Shown here in pieces: positions 1 to 8,424 of a stretch of DNA of 32,062 nucleotides. Within the stretch, counting starts at the first letter, position 1; each line of letters begins with the position of its first letter. Under the pieces are notes generated by a model that saw only the letters and a list, made by a program, of their open reading frames with translations, had not been told where the DNA came from and searched no databases. The stretch is from Pseudomonadota bacterium (GTDB lineage Bacteria; Pseudomonadota; Gammaproteobacteria; Burkholderiales; Burkholderiaceae_E): contig JAKOZZ010000189.1 of the NCBI GenBank assembly GCA_029779755.1, forward strand, positions 1 through 32,062. The letters are read 5' to 3'. The position numbers were made by a program, and so were the translations under genes.

Positions 1-1
1 G

Positions 2-334
2 TTCCCGCTGGTGGAGCTGGCCACGCAGTGCGAGATGCTGCGCCTGCTGATCCGCAAGACCGCCTGGGAGATGGACCAGATGCCGCATCCGGAGGTCGAG
101 AAGAAGCTGTCGGACAAGGTGTCGATGTGCAACTACTGGGCCAACCGGCTGGTGTGCGAGGCGGCCGACCGGGCGATGCAGGTGCACGGCGGCATCGGCT
201 ATTCGCGGCACAAGCCGTTCGAGCACATCTACCGTCACCATCGGCGCTACCGCATCACCGAAGGCTCGGAGGAGATCCAGATGCGCAAGGTGGCGGGCTA
301 CCTGTTCGGGTACATGGGGCCGAACAAGCACTGA
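2..334 (+). CDS. Acyl-CoA dehydrogenase, C-terminal part (5' truncated by window)
   Basis: This is the C-terminal ~110 residues of an acyl-CoA dehydrogenase, a flavoenzyme that introduces the alpha-beta double bond in acyl-CoA thioesters. The frame is open from base 2, so the ORF-track start at 11 is only an internal GTG. The segment VHGGIGYSRHKPFEHIYRH followed by RITEGSEEIQMRKVAGYLFG is the conserved end of the family; TEGSEEIQ is the usual signature near the C-terminus. The stop is TGA at 332-334. It lies 85 bases upstream of an enoyl-CoA hydratase on the same strand, the next beta-oxidation step, so co-transcription is likely. The substrate cannot be told from this fragment. Confidence 0.93.
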   Translation, partial: FPLVELATQCEMLRLLIRKTAWEMDQMPHPEVEKKLSDKVSMCNYWANRLVCEAADRAMQVHGGIGYSRHKPFEHIYRHHRRYRITEGSEEIQMRKVAGYLFGYMGPNKH

Positions 335-419
335 CCCGGTGGCGCCGGACGCCGATGCCCCCTGCGTCCGGGGACACACGCATCCGGTGAGACCGGACCA
401 ACCCTCCAGGATGGGAACG

Positions 420-1217
420 ATGAGTGAACCCGAAGTGCTGTGCTCGGTCGATGCGCGCGGCGTCGCCACGGTGCGACTGAACCGGCCGCACCGCAACAAC
501 GCCTACAACGACGCGATGCTGCGGGGCCTGCTCGACGGCGTCGGACGGCTGGCCGACGACCCGTCGGTGCGCGTGATCGTGCTGCGCGGCAACGGCCCCC
601 ACTTCCAGGCCGGTGCCGACCTCGGCTGGGTGCGCGGCGTGAGCGCCGGCGATGCGCAGGCCAATCTGGCCGCCTCTCGGCTGACGGCGCAGGCCGTCTG
701 CGCGCTCAACGAGGTGGCCAAGCCGACGATCGCCCTGGTGCACGGCTCCTGCGTGGGGGGCGGTACCGGAGTGGTGGCCGCCTGCGACGTCGTAATCGCC
801 GAGCGCACCGCCCGCTTCACGATCAGCGAGGCGCGCTGGGGGCTGGCCGCGACGATCATCTTCCCGCACCTGATCGACGCGATCGGCCTGCGCCAGCTGC
901 GGCGCTATGCGCTCAGCTGCGAGGCGTTCGACGGCGAGCAGGCGCGCACGATCGGTCTGGTCCACGAGGTGTGCGCGCCGGGCGGCCTCGACGCGGCGGC
1001 AGCACCCGTCATCGAAGGCATCCTGCAGTCGGCGCCGCAGGCGATCGCGATCAGCAAGCGCAGCGCGATGCACTGCGCGGGAGCCGTCGTCGGCGAGGCG
1101 CTGTTCGAGCAGCTGGTGGCCCAGCACGCCGAGCGCCGCCAGACCGACGAGGCGCGCGAAGGCGTCGCCAGCTTCCTCGAGCGGCGGCCCGCCGCGTGGG
1201 TGCCGAAGGCGGAGTGA
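420..1217 (+). CDS. Enoyl-CoA hydratase/isomerase family protein, AUH/methylglutaconyl-CoA hydratase-like
   Basis: A 265-residue crotonase-fold protein that would hydrate an enoyl-CoA. I chose the ATG at 420 because an AGGA lies 8 bases upstream; the track's start at 339 is too far out. The oxyanion-hole segment AGADL is at 64-68 and GGG at 113-115. The first catalytic Glu of classic crotonases (GGGCE) is replaced by Gly117 (GGGTG). The second Glu is kept (SEARWGL, E137). AUH-type methylglutaconyl-CoA hydratases and LiuC-like proteins share this GGGxG pattern, so I place it nearer those than FadB-type hydratases. The acyl-CoA dehydrogenase gene upstream supports a role in acyl-CoA breakdown; leucine or isoprenoid degradation is possible but unproven. 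Confidence 0.9.
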   Translation: MSEPEVLCSVDARGVATVRLNRPHRNNAYNDAMLRGLLDGVGRLADDPSVRVIVLRGNGPHFQAGADLGWVRGVSAGDAQANLAASRLTAQAVCALNEVAKPTIALVHGSCVGGGTGVVAACDVVIAERTARFTISEARWGLAATIIFPHLIDAIGLRQLRRYALSCEAFDGEQARTIGLVHEVCAPGGLDAAAAPVIEGILQSAPQAIAISKRSAMHCAGAVVGEALFEQLVAQHAERRQTDEAREGVASFLERRPAAWVPKAE

Positions 1218-1221
1218 CTCC

Positions 1222-1262
1222 GGGTCGCCTGCGACCCTGCACGCCGGCGCGCAGTGCCGGCG
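1222..1262. terminator. Two hairpins between convergent genes, possible bidirectional terminator
   Basis: The gap between the hydratase (+) and the AhpD-like gene (-) holds two perfect inverted repeats. One is GGGTCG/CGACCC with a 4-base loop at 1222-1237. The other is CGCCGGC/GCCGGCG with a 7-base loop at 1242-1262. Neither is followed by a T tract, so intrinsic termination is only a suggestion from position and symmetry. Confidence 0.35.
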
Positions 1263-1310
1263 ATGCGGGGCGCGATCCGGGGCCTGCGTGCGCTGTGGCC
1301 CTGGCCCGTC

Positions 1311-1868
1311 TCAGGCGGGAGACGTCGGCAGCGGGAACCGCTCCAGGTACTTCGCGTACTCGGGCTCGACGTCGATCTCCAGGCTGCCCAGCACGCGCAC
1401 GACCCCGTTGTAGAACGCGATCGTCACGATCAGGTCGACGAGCTGCTCGCGGTCGAGGTGCGCCTGGAGCGCGCCGAACGTGGCGGCCGACATCGCGCCG
1501 GCCTGCGTCGTCTCGCGTGCGCCTTTCAGCACCAGCGCCGCCGCCGGGTCGAGCGTCGCGGCACGCCCTTCGGTGTCGTCGATCAGGGCCGTGATGTCGG
1601 CGTCGGTGACGCCGAACTCGTAGCCGATCTTGATGTGGTGCGACCACTCGTACGGCGCACGCGCGAGGTAGCCGACCTGCAGGATGGCCAGCTCGCGCAG
1701 GCGCGGGTCGAGACGGCTGCCGAAGCGGATGTAGCCGCCCAGCCCCTGGAACGCCCGCAGCGCCCCCGGACTGTGCACCAGCTGTCGGTACAGCGCGATG
1801 TCGCGCTTCATCAGGTCCTGGTGCTCGGGGGCGAGATCGGACTTGTCCAGGTAGGGCATGCGGGCCAT
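1311..1868 (-). CDS. Carboxymuconolactone decarboxylase/AhpD-fold protein lacking cysteines
   Basis: A 185-residue protein of the carboxymuconolactone decarboxylase (CMD/AhpD) fold. The family pattern is visible in RLRELAILQVGYLARAPYEW followed by HHIKIGYEFGVTDADI (about 57-92). Peroxidase members carry a CxxC pair in this region; here the positions read EWSHH and the protein contains no cysteine, so AhpD-type disulfide peroxidase chemistry is excluded. Cysteine-free members include decarboxylase or lactone-acting types and many unknowns. ATG at 1866-1868 is used; a second Met three codons in is an alternative. It lies 72 bases downstream of the Bug-type binding protein on the same strand and may be co-transcribed. 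Substrate unknown. Confidence 0.85.
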   Translation of the reverse strand: MARMPYLDKSDLAPEHQDLMKRDIALYRQLVHSPGALRAFQGLGGYIRFGSRLDPRLRELAILQVGYLARAPYEWSHHIKIGYEFGVTDADITALIDDTEGRAATLDPAAALVLKGARETTQAGAMSAATFGALQAHLDREQLVDLIVTIAFYNGVVRVLGSLEIDVEPEYAKYLERFPLPTSPA

Positions 1869-1940
1869 GGCGGCTTCCGGAAGGGGGGCGGGCGCAGCGG
1901 GGCGACGGGCGCGGCGATGCGGCAGGCGCGGCAGGTGGCG

Positions 1941-2951
1941 TCAGGAGTCCGCCGTGAAGCCGATCGTCTTGACGATCGGGCCCCAGCGGTCGTAGTCGGC
2001 CTTGAGCATCGTGCGCAGCTCCTCCGGCGTGGACGAGGCCGCTTCCAGCCCCATCACGGCCAGGCCCTCGACGACCTCGGGGGCGGCCAGCGCCGTGCGC
2101 AGCGCCGCGTTGGCGCGGGTGACGACCTCGGGCGCGGGCTTGCCTGGCAGGAAGAAGCCGAACCACTCGCGGAAGACGAGATCCTTGTAGCCCTGCTCGG
2201 CGTACGTGGGCACGTCGGGCGCGAAGCGCGAACGCTGCGCGGCCGAGGTCGCGATCAGGCGGCACTTGCCGGCGGCGACGTGCTGCGTGAACTCGCCCAC
2301 GGGGCCGGATACGGCGGCGATCTGGCCGCCGATCATGTCGAGGATCGCGGGCTGGGTGCCGCGGAACGCGATGTGCTTGATCGGGACGCCGCTCGCACGC
2401 TCGAGCAGCGCGCCGATGAAGTGGGGCACCGACCCGGCCGCGGGCGAGCCGAAGTTGGCCTGCGCCGGATTCGCCTTGCACCAGGCGATGAAGTCGGCCA
2501 GCGTGCGCACCGACGCCGGCACCATCGGACCGACGGCGAAGCCGAACTCGAACCAGCAGCCGAGCGACGCGGGGCTCACGTCCTCGAAGGGGTTGTAGGC
2601 CAGCTTGCGATAGATGTGCGGATAGATCATCAGCATCGACGCCGGCGTCTGCAGGATCACGCTGCCGTCGCGTGGCGCCGCGCGCATCAGGTCGATCGCG
2701 ACCTGCCCGCCCGCGCCGGTGCGGTTCTCGACCACGGCGTTCTTCGCGTAGTTGCCGCGCAGACGGTCGGCGACACGGCGGCAGATCGTGTCGGACGTGC
2801 CCCCGGGCGGAAAGCCGGTGACGACCCGCACGGTGTCGAAGGCGGGCGCCTGGGCGCGCAGGGCCCCGGGCAGGGCCGCAGTGGCCGCCGCCGCTGCGGT
2901 CAGCCGCAGCGCATCGCGCCGCGAGACGGATTGGAACGGACTGTCGGACAT
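1941..2951 (-). CDS. Bug/TctC-family tripartite tricarboxylate transporter substrate-binding protein
   Basis: A 336-residue periplasmic binding protein of the Bug (TctC) family, which captures carboxylates or related anions for TTT-type uptake and is often present in large orphan sets in Burkholderiales. The N-terminus has a twin-arginine-like signal (SRRDALRL at 10-17), an Ala-rich hydrophobic stretch and probable cleavage near ALRAQA (about 30-35). The mature start has VRVVTGFPPGGTSDTICR, the family hallmark, and GGQVAIDLM and GSVPHFIGALL also fit. No TctA or TctB membrane gene is adjacent, so this is an orphan component. The acyl-CoA enzymes around it suggest, but do not show, a carboxylic-acid ligand. 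Start is ATG at 2949-2951. Confidence 0.93.
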   Translation of the reverse strand: MSDSPFQSVSRRDALRLTAAAAATAALPGALRAQAPAFDTVRVVTGFPPGGTSDTICRRVADRLRGNYAKNAVVENRTGAGGQVAIDLMRAAPRDGSVILQTPASMLMIYPHIYRKLAYNPFEDVSPASLGCWFEFGFAVGPMVPASVRTLADFIAWCKANPAQANFGSPAAGSVPHFIGALLERASGVPIKHIAFRGTQPAILDMIGGQIAAVSGPVGEFTQHVAAGKCRLIATSAAQRSRFAPDVPTYAEQGYKDLVFREWFGFFLPGKPAPEVVTRANAALRTALAAPEVVEGLAVMGLEAASSTPEELRTMLKADYDRWGPIVKTIGFTADS

Positions 2952-3060
2952 GAGCGCTCTCCTCGCGTGATGCCGGATTGCGGCCGGGCGGATGCGCCGG
3001 ACCGGACCATGCCGCCGGTCGCGGTGCGCCGGCGGTTCGAGGAAGCGATGATACCGACGC

Positions 3061-3369
3061 TCAGCGGTCGCCGCGTGCCGCGGCGAAATCCGTCCGGCGC
3101 CCGGCCCGCGCGGCGGCGTCGGCGCGCACGTCGGCCGGCAGGCGCGACAGCAGCCAGCGGATCGCCAGCGGCACCAGCACGAGGTCGTCGACGACCCCCA
3201 GCACCGGCAGCACGTCCGGCACCAGATCGACCGGCGACAGCAGGTACAGCGCGATGCCGAGCACGCCCAGCTTCAGCCAGCGGGGCGCCCGCGGGTGGCG
3301 CAGCGCATGCCACAGCAGGCGCGCGTCGCCCCGCACCACCGACCAGACCACCGACAGCCGTTTCCACAT
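3061..3369 (-). CDS. DUF1232 (YkvA-like) small membrane protein
   Basis: A 102-residue protein with the DUF1232 core SPVDLVPDVLPVLGVVDD at 45-62, preceded by the hydrophobic segment WLKLGVLGIALYLL and followed by another (LVLVPLAIRWLL). These would form two membrane-associated helices around the Asp/Pro-rich hairpin typical of the family. The biochemical role of DUF1232 proteins is not established. Start is ATG at 3367-3369. It is separated by 109 bases from the Bug gene upstream on the same strand and its own downstream neighbour also runs minus, so it may sit alone in a transcript. The tail after residue 80 is Arg/Ala-rich. Confidence 0.85.
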   Translation of the reverse strand: MWKRLSVVWSVVRGDARLLWHALRHPRAPRWLKLGVLGIALYLLSPVDLVPDVLPVLGVVDDLVLVPLAIRWLLSRLPADVRADAAARAGRRTDFAAARGDR

Positions 3370-3493
3370 CGTCCGATCCTCCGCAAGGCGACGCGTGCCG
3401 CACGCATCGCGTCTTCAACGTGGGGGCGGGGACGCGGGATGACAAGTGCGCCTGCCGCGCCGCCGGGCGCCCGGAGTCCCGCTGGCGACCGCA

Positions 3494-3525
3494 GCCTCGC
3501 GGCCTCGCAGCCTCGCAGCGTCGCA
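3494..3525. repeat. Four tandem 8-bp units (GCCTCGCA-type), intergenic
   Basis: Four consecutive 8-base units read GCCTCGCG, GCCTCGCA, GCCTCGCA, GCGTCGCA, in the 193-base gap between the DUF1232 gene start and the nitroreductase end. The rest of this gap shows no gene. Such a tract can vary in copy number by slippage; no function is evident. Confidence 0.7.
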
Positions 3526-3562
3526 GGCGCCCGCCGCGCCTCCGGCCGCGGCGACGCCCGGC

Positions 3563-4234
3563 TCAGATGCCGCGGAAGGTCGCGAAGTCGTCCAGCGGTG
3601 CGCGGCGCGTGACCAGCCGGTTGATCGGGTGCTGCGGATCGGCGTACCCGATCGCCATGCCGGTGAACAGCATGCGCTCGGCCGGCGTGCCCAGGAAGGC
3701 GGTGATCGTCTGCGGGTAGGTGGACCAGCATTCCTGCGCGCAGCTGTCCAGCCCTTCGGCCCGCAGCAGCAGCATCACGGTCTGCAGATACATGCCGAGA
3801 TCCGACCACTGCGGCTTGCCCATCCGGCGGTCGACCGTGCAGAACAGCGCCAGCGGCGCGTCGAAGAACTGGTAGTTGCGCGCGAACCAGCCCAGCCGCG
3901 CCGCCTTGTCCTCGCGCGGAATGCCGAGCAGGCCGTACATGTCCTCCCCCACCTGGAAGCGGTAGTCGCGGTAGGGCGCGACCAGTTCCTTCGGGTAGAC
4001 GTCGTAGTCCTTCTCCTCGCCGCCCGGCGCCTCGACCACGCGCGTGCGCATGATGGCCTTGAGCCGCGCGAGCTCGGCGCCGCCGACGACGTCGATGTGC
4101 CAGGGCTGCAGGTTGCCCCCCGACGGCGCACGCGCCGCGGCGGTCAGCACGCGCCGGATCGTGTCCGGCGGCACCGGCCGGTCGAGGTAGGCGCGGATGG
4201 AATGGCGCGAGGCCACGGCTTCGTAGACGTCCAT
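3563..4234 (-). CDS. Nitroreductase-family NAD(P)H-dependent FMN oxidoreductase
   Basis: A 223-residue nitroreductase-fold flavoenzyme, expected to bind FMN and to reduce nitro compounds, quinones or similar acceptors with NAD(P)H. The N-terminal FMN-phosphate motif SRHSIRAY (9-16) and [12 protein letters not shown] (36-47) are diagnostic. Near the C-terminus, [17 protein letters not shown] matches the family's GxxiGypd segment. I start at ATG 4232-4234, where GGAG lies just upstream; the track's extra 30 residues are Arg-rich and do not look like the family. It is divergent from the alpha-methylacyl-CoA racemase gene across a 167-base intergenic region. The natural substrate cannot be inferred. 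Confidence 0.92.
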   Translation of the reverse strand: MDVYEAVASRHSIRAYLDRPVPPDTIRRVLTAAARAPSGGNLQPWHIDVVGGAELARLKAIMRTRVVEAPGGEEKDYDVYPKELVAPYRDYRFQVGEDMYGLLGIPREDKAARLGWFARNYQFFDAPLALFCTVDRRMGKPQWSDLGMYLQTVMLLLRAEGLDSCAQECWSTYPQTITAFLGTPAERMLFTGMAIGYADPQHPINRLVTRRAPLDDFATFRGI

Positions 4235-4401
4235 GGGGGCTCCGGTGGAAAGGGGCGTGTCGGATTGCAGGCGGACTCTACCGCGCCGCCGGCGTCCGGA
4301 TCTTCGTCGGTTTCGACGATGCACCGTCAGGACGGCTTTGGGATCATCCCCGACGAACGACGGCCCGCCGGGCCGGCACGTCTGGCGATAGGAGAGGAAC
4401 G

Positions 4402-5541
4402 ATGGCGGGTCCGCTGCAGGGGCTGAAGGTGATCGAGATGGTCGGCATCGGGCCGGCGCCGTTCTGCGCGATGATGCTCGCCGACCTCGGTGCGGAAGTG
4501 ATCCGCATCGACCGGCCCAAGCCCGATGCGCCCGCCCGGCAGGCGCGCTTCGACGTCACCGCGCGCGGCCGCCGCTCGGTGTCGATCGACATGCGCAAGC
4601 CCGGTGCGGTCGAGACCGTGCTGTCGCTGGTCGCGCAGGCCGACATCCTGCTCGAGGGGTTCCGGCCCGGCGTGATGGAGCGCATGGGCCTCGGCCCCGA
4701 CGTGTGCCTGGCGCGCAACCCGAAGCTGGTGTTCGGGCGCATGACGGGCTGGGGCCAGGACGGCCCGCTCGCCCAGGCGGCAGGGCACGACATCAACTAC
4801 ATCGCGCTGGCGGGGGCGCTGCACGCGATCGGCCGCTCCGGCGAGGCGCCGGTCGTGCCGCTGAACTACATCGGTGACTTCGGCGGCGGCGGCATGCTGC
4901 TCGCCTTCGGCGTGATGTGCGCACTGCACGAGGCGCGTCAGTCGGGCAAGGGGCAGGTGGTCGACGCCGCGATGACCGACGGCACGGCCGCGCTGTCGGC
5001 GATGATGTTCGGCTTCAAGGCGGCCGGCGTGATCAGCAACCAGCGCGGCGAGAACACGCTGGACGGCGGCGCGCACTTCTACGACACCTATGCGTGCGCC
5101 GACGGCAAGTACGTCGCGATCGGCGCGATCGAGCCGCAGTTCTACGCGAAGCTGCGCGAGCTGTGCGGCATCGACGACCCGGCCTTCGACGCGCAGCGTG
5201 ACCCGACGCGCTGGCCGATGCTCAAGCATCGCCTGGCCGACGTGTTCCGCACCCGCACCCGCGCCGAATGGTGCGCGCTGCTGGAAGGCACCGATGCGTG
5301 CTTCGCGCCCGTGCTCGACTGGGACGAGGCGCCGCAGCACCCGCACAACAAGGCGCGCGGCACCTTCGTCGAAGTCGAGGGCGTGATGCAGCCGGCGCCC
5401 GCGCCGCGCTTCAGCCGCACGCCGGCGGCAACGCCCGGCGTGCCCCGTCCGTCGGGGGCCGACACGGATGCCGTGCTGCGCGACTGGGGGGTGCCCGCGG
5501 CGCAGCTCGAGCAGCTGCGCCGCGACGGCGCGATCGGCTGA
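4402..5541 (+). CDS. CaiB/BaiF CoA-transferase family, alpha-methylacyl-CoA racemase
   Basis: A 379-residue family III CoA-transferase-fold protein that most resembles alpha-methylacyl-CoA racemase (AMACR/MCR), which epimerises 2-methylacyl-CoAs so that they can enter beta-oxidation. [20 protein letters not shown] (14-33) is the CoA-binding N-terminus. [18 protein letters not shown] holds the expected catalytic His (H129), and [10 protein letters not shown] holds the catalytic Asp (D159); both follow the pattern known from mycobacterial MCR. A strong AGGAGAGG ribosome site precedes the ATG. It is followed 79 bases later by an acyl-CoA ligase, and acyl-CoA dehydrogenase and hydratase genes lie upstream. 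This suggests degradation of methyl-branched acids; a formyl- or succinyl-CoA transferase is the less likely alternative. Confidence 0.92.
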   Translation: MAGPLQGLKVIEMVGIGPAPFCAMMLADLGAEVIRIDRPKPDAPARQARFDVTARGRRSVSIDMRKPGAVETVLSLVAQADILLEGFRPGVMERMGLGPDVCLARNPKLVFGRMTGWGQDGPLAQAAGHDINYIALAGALHAIGRSGEAPVVPLNYIGDFGGGGMLLAFGVMCALHEARQSGKGQVVDAAMTDGTAALSAMMFGFKAAGVISNQRGENTLDGGAHFYDTYACADGKYVAIGAIEPQFYAKLRELCGIDDPAFDAQRDPTRWPMLKHRLADVFRTRTRAEWCALLEGTDACFAPVLDWDEAPQHPHNKARGTFVEVEGVMQPAPAPRFSRTPAATPGVPRPSGADTDAVLRDWGVPAAQLEQLRRDGAIG

Positions 5542-5620
5542 CGCGGGCCTGCCCGGCATGGACACCGCAGACCGTCACACCGAGGCCCGCATGCCGCCCA
5601 CCCACGCAGGATCGCACGCG

Positions 5621-7177
5621 ATGTACCTGACCCAGCCGCTGCACAAGGCGCTGCGCGAGCGGCCGCGCGCGCTCGCCACCGTCTGCGGTGCGCGGCGCCA
5701 CGACTTCGCCACCTTCGTGGACCGGGTCGCACGGCTCGCCGCCGGCTTGCGTGCGCTGGGCGTCCAGCCCGGCGACCGGGTGGGCATGATGGCGCTGAAC
5801 TCCGACCGCTACCTCGAGTACTTCTTCGGGACCTGGTGGGCGGGGGCGGTGGTCAACCCGGTGAACATCCGCTGGAACGCCAAGGAGGTCGCCTACTCGC
5901 TCGACGACTGCGACACCCGCGTGCTGCTGGTCGACGACACCTTCGTGCCGGTCGCGCAGTCGCTGCTGGGCCTGTCGGCGTCGCTGCGCACCCTGGTCCA
6001 CGCCGGCGACGGGCCCACGCCCGGCGGCATGATCGGCTACGAAGCGATGCTGGCGTCGGCGGCGCCCGTGCCGGACGCGATGACGGGCGGCGACGCGCTG
6101 GCGGCCGTCATGTACACCGGCGGCACCACCGGCCTGCCCAAGGGCGTGATGCTCACGCACGACAACCTGTACATCAACGCGCTGTGCTCGGTCGCCACGA
6201 TGCCGCGGCCCGAGGATTCGGTCGGGATCCTGGCGGCGCCGATGTTCCACGTCGGCGGCTTCTGCCTGGCGATGCAGCTGATGCTGCGGCTGTGCCCGCA
6301 GGTGATCCTGCCCGGCTTCGACGAAGTGCCCATGCTCGAGGCGATCGAGCGCGAGAAGGGGCGCGAGACCTTCCTCGTGCCGACGATGATCAAGCGCCTG
6401 ATCGAGCACCCGCGCTTCGCCGACTTCGACGTGTCGACGCTGAACCTGATCATCTACGGCGCCGCCCCGATCGACAGCACGCTGCTCGACGACGCGATCC
6501 GTGCGCTGCCGCAGGCCAGCTTCTGCCAGGCCTACGGCATGACCGAGCTCGCCCCGGTGGTGGCGGTGCTGCCGCCGGCCGCCCATCGCGCGGTCGACGG
6601 GCGTCGCGACAAGCTGCGCTCGGCCGGCGTGCCGGTGCCGATCGCCGAGATCCGCATCGTCGACGGTGACGACAACGAGGTGCCCCACGGCACGGTCGGC
6701 GAGATCGTCGCGCGCGGCCCGATGGTGATGCGCGGGTACTGGAACAAGCCCGAGCAGACCGCGCAGGCCTTGCGTGGCGGCTGGATGCACACCGGCGACG
6801 GCGGCTACATGGACGACGACGGCTACATCTACGTGGTCGACCGCATCAAGGACATGATCGTGACCGGCGGCGAGAACGTGTATTCGGCCGAGGTCGAGAA
6901 CGCCATCCTCAAGATGCCGCAGGTCGCCATGTGCGCGGTGGTCGGCGTGCCCGACGACCGCTGGGGCGAGCGCGTGCATGCCGTGATCGTGCTGCGGCCC
7001 GGCCAGACGCTCGACGCACAGGCGGTGATCGCGCACTGCCGCGACGAGATCGCCGGCTACAAGTGTCCGCGCAGCGTGGAGTTCCGCGACGAGCTGCCGC
7101 TGTCCGCGGCCGGCAAGCTGCAGAAGTTCGTGCTGCGCGAGCCGTTCTGGGCCGGACGTGCGCGGCGCGTCAACTGA
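5621..7177 (+). CDS. AMP-dependent acyl-CoA synthetase/ligase
   Basis: A 518-residue adenylate-forming enzyme that activates a carboxylic acid to acyl-CoA through an acyl-AMP. The ATP-binding loop YTGGTTGLPKG is at about 165-175, QAYGMTE at 303-309, and WMHTGDGGYMDDDGYIY followed by DRIKDMIVTGGENVY forms the hinge to the C-terminal domain. The catalytic Lys lies in AAGKLQK near the end. I prefer ATG 5621 because the family similarity starts there and an AGGA lies upstream; ATGs at 5558 and 5591 would add 21 or 10 residues of unlike sequence. It follows the racemase gene by 79 bases. Chain length is not readable; medium/long-chain or fadD3-like ligases are the closest types. Confidence 0.93.
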   Translation: MYLTQPLHKALRERPRALATVCGARRHDFATFVDRVARLAAGLRALGVQPGDRVGMMALNSDRYLEYFFGTWWAGAVVNPVNIRWNAKEVAYSLDDCDTRVLLVDDTFVPVAQSLLGLSASLRTLVHAGDGPTPGGMIGYEAMLASAAPVPDAMTGGDALAAVMYTGGTTGLPKGVMLTHDNLYINALCSVATMPRPEDSVGILAAPMFHVGGFCLAMQLMLRLCPQVILPGFDEVPMLEAIEREKGRETFLVPTMIKRLIEHPRFADFDVSTLNLIIYGAAPIDSTLLDDAIRALPQASFCQAYGMTELAPVVAVLPPAAHRAVDGRRDKLRSAGVPVPIAEIRIVDGDDNEVPHGTVGEIVARGPMVMRGYWNKPEQTAQALRGGWMHTGDGGYMDDDGYIYVVDRIKDMIVTGGENVYSAEVENAILKMPQVAMCAVVGVPDDRWGERVHAVIVLRPGQTLDAQAVIAHCRDEIAGYKCPRSVEFRDELPLSAAGKLQKFVLREPFWAGRARRVN

Positions 7178-7285
7178 TCGCCCATGCGACGGGTCTCCGT
7201 CCCTCGGTGCGCTGTCCCGCGCCGCACCGTCCCGCGCGGCGCCGCGCGGCCGTCCGGCGAGCGCCGCCCCGCCGCGCCGGCCGAT

Positions 7286-7315
7286 TTGACGCCGTTGCCG
7301 CCGTCCGCGTAAGGT
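7286..7315 (+). promoter_or_regulatory. Candidate sigma-70 promoter for the nitronate monooxygenase-like gene
   Basis: TTGACG (7286-7291) is followed 18 bases later by TAAGGT (7310-7315), about 62 bases before the ATG at 7378. The -35 matches consensus at five of six positions; the -10 is weaker. The surrounding 200-base gap is otherwise GC-rich with no gene seen. Confidence 0.4.
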
Positions 7316-7377
7316 CGCCTGTCCGGCAGCGATTCCCTCTGCCTCATCCCACCCCCACCACGGAAGCCGAGCCCGAC

Positions 7378-8355
7378 ATGAGCCTGCCCCCGATCCTTCG
7401 CGACCGTCTGCGCCTGCCGGTCGTCGCCTCGCCGCTGTTCATCATCTCCAACCCCGATCTCGTGATCGCCCAGTGCAAGGCGGGCATCGTGGGCTCGTTC
7501 CCGGCGCTCAACGCGCGGCCGAAGGAGCTGTTCGAGGAGTGGCTCCAGAAGATCACCAGCGAGCTGGCCGAGTACGACCGGCAGCATCCCGAGGCGCCGT
7601 CGGCCCCGTTCGCGGTGAACCAGATCGTGCACAAGTCGAACGACCGGCTCGATCACGACCTCGAGCTGTGCGTGAAGTACAAGGTGCCCATCATCATCAC
7701 CTCGCTGGGCGCCCGCACCGACCTCAACGACGCGGTGCACGCGTACGGCGGCATCACCCTGCACGACATCATCAACAACAGGTTCGCGAAGAAGGCGATC
7801 GAGAAGGGCGCCGACGGCCTGATCGCCGTGGCGGCCGGCGCAGGCGGCCATGCCGGCACGCTGTCGCCGTTCGCGCTGATCCAGGAGATCCGCGAATGGT
7901 TCGACGGCCCGCTGCTGCTGTCGGGCTCGATCGCCAACGGCGGTGCGATCCTCGCCGCGCAGGCGATGGGCGCGGATCTCGCCTACATCGGTTCGGCGTT
8001 CATCGCGACCAAGGAAGCGAACGCGGTCGAGGAATACAAGCAGATGATCGTCGCGAGCGGCGGCGACGACATCGTGTACACCAACCTGTTCACGGGCGTG
8101 CACGGCAACTACCTGAAGCCCTCGATCGTCGCCGCCGGTCTCGACCCCGAGAACCTGCCGGTCAGCGACCCCTCGAAGATGAACTTCGGCTCCGACCGCG
8201 AGAAGCCCAAGGCCTGGAAGACGATCTGGGGCTGCGGTCAGGGGATCGCCGCGGTCAAGTCGGTGGGCACCGCGGGCGAACTCGTCGCGCGGCTCAAGCG
8301 CGAGTACAACGAGGCGCGCCGCAACCTGCTGCAGAACACCCGCGACGCGGTCTGA
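7378..8355 (+). CDS. Nitronate monooxygenase (2-nitropropane dioxygenase) family flavoprotein
   Basis: A 325-residue FMN-dependent TIM-barrel enzyme of the nitronate monooxygenase/enoyl-reductase-like family. LPVVASPLFIISNPDLVIAQ (13-32) is the barrel start. AAGAGGHAGTLSPFALIQEI (about 152-171) carries the conserved GGHAG segment with the catalytic-type His158. SGSIANGGAILAAQAMGADLAYIGSAF is the FMN-phosphate-binding part. Nitronate oxidation is the founding activity, but many members near acyl-CoA genes have other or unknown roles, including NAD(P)H:quinone or enoyl reduction. The ATG at 7378 matches the family start; the track's longer version runs through the intergenic region. It has its own promoter candidate and converges with the GT2 gene. 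Confidence 0.92.
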   Translation: MSLPPILRDRLRLPVVASPLFIISNPDLVIAQCKAGIVGSFPALNARPKELFEEWLQKITSELAEYDRQHPEAPSAPFAVNQIVHKSNDRLDHDLELCVKYKVPIIITSLGARTDLNDAVHAYGGITLHDIINNRFAKKAIEKGADGLIAVAAGAGGHAGTLSPFALIQEIREWFDGPLLLSGSIANGGAILAAQAMGADLAYIGSAFIATKEANAVEEYKQMIVASGGDDIVYTNLFTGVHGNYLKPSIVAAGLDPENLPVSDPSKMNFGSDREKPKAWKTIWGCGQGIAAVKSVGTAGELVARLKREYNEARRNLLQNTRDAV

Positions 8356-8424
8356 CGCGCTGGTCGCGCGTACCCCGGTGCGTGCCGCGTCGCGGTCTGC
8401 GCTGCCGGGCCGCGCGCGGCCGGT

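Noticed and set aside
1254-3719. Plus-strand 821-residue ORF
   Set aside because: It is Arg/Gly/Ala-rich, opposes three recognisable minus-strand genes (AhpD-like, Bug, DUF1232) and shows no family motif; a GC-rich shadow.
5411-7036. Minus-strand 541-residue ORF
   Set aside because: It is the mirror of the acyl-CoA ligase, His/Arg-rich with no motif.
8408-8421. GGCCGCGCGCGGCC palindrome between the convergent NMO and GT2 genes
   Set aside because: A short GC-only palindrome without T tract is expected by chance in sequence of this composition.
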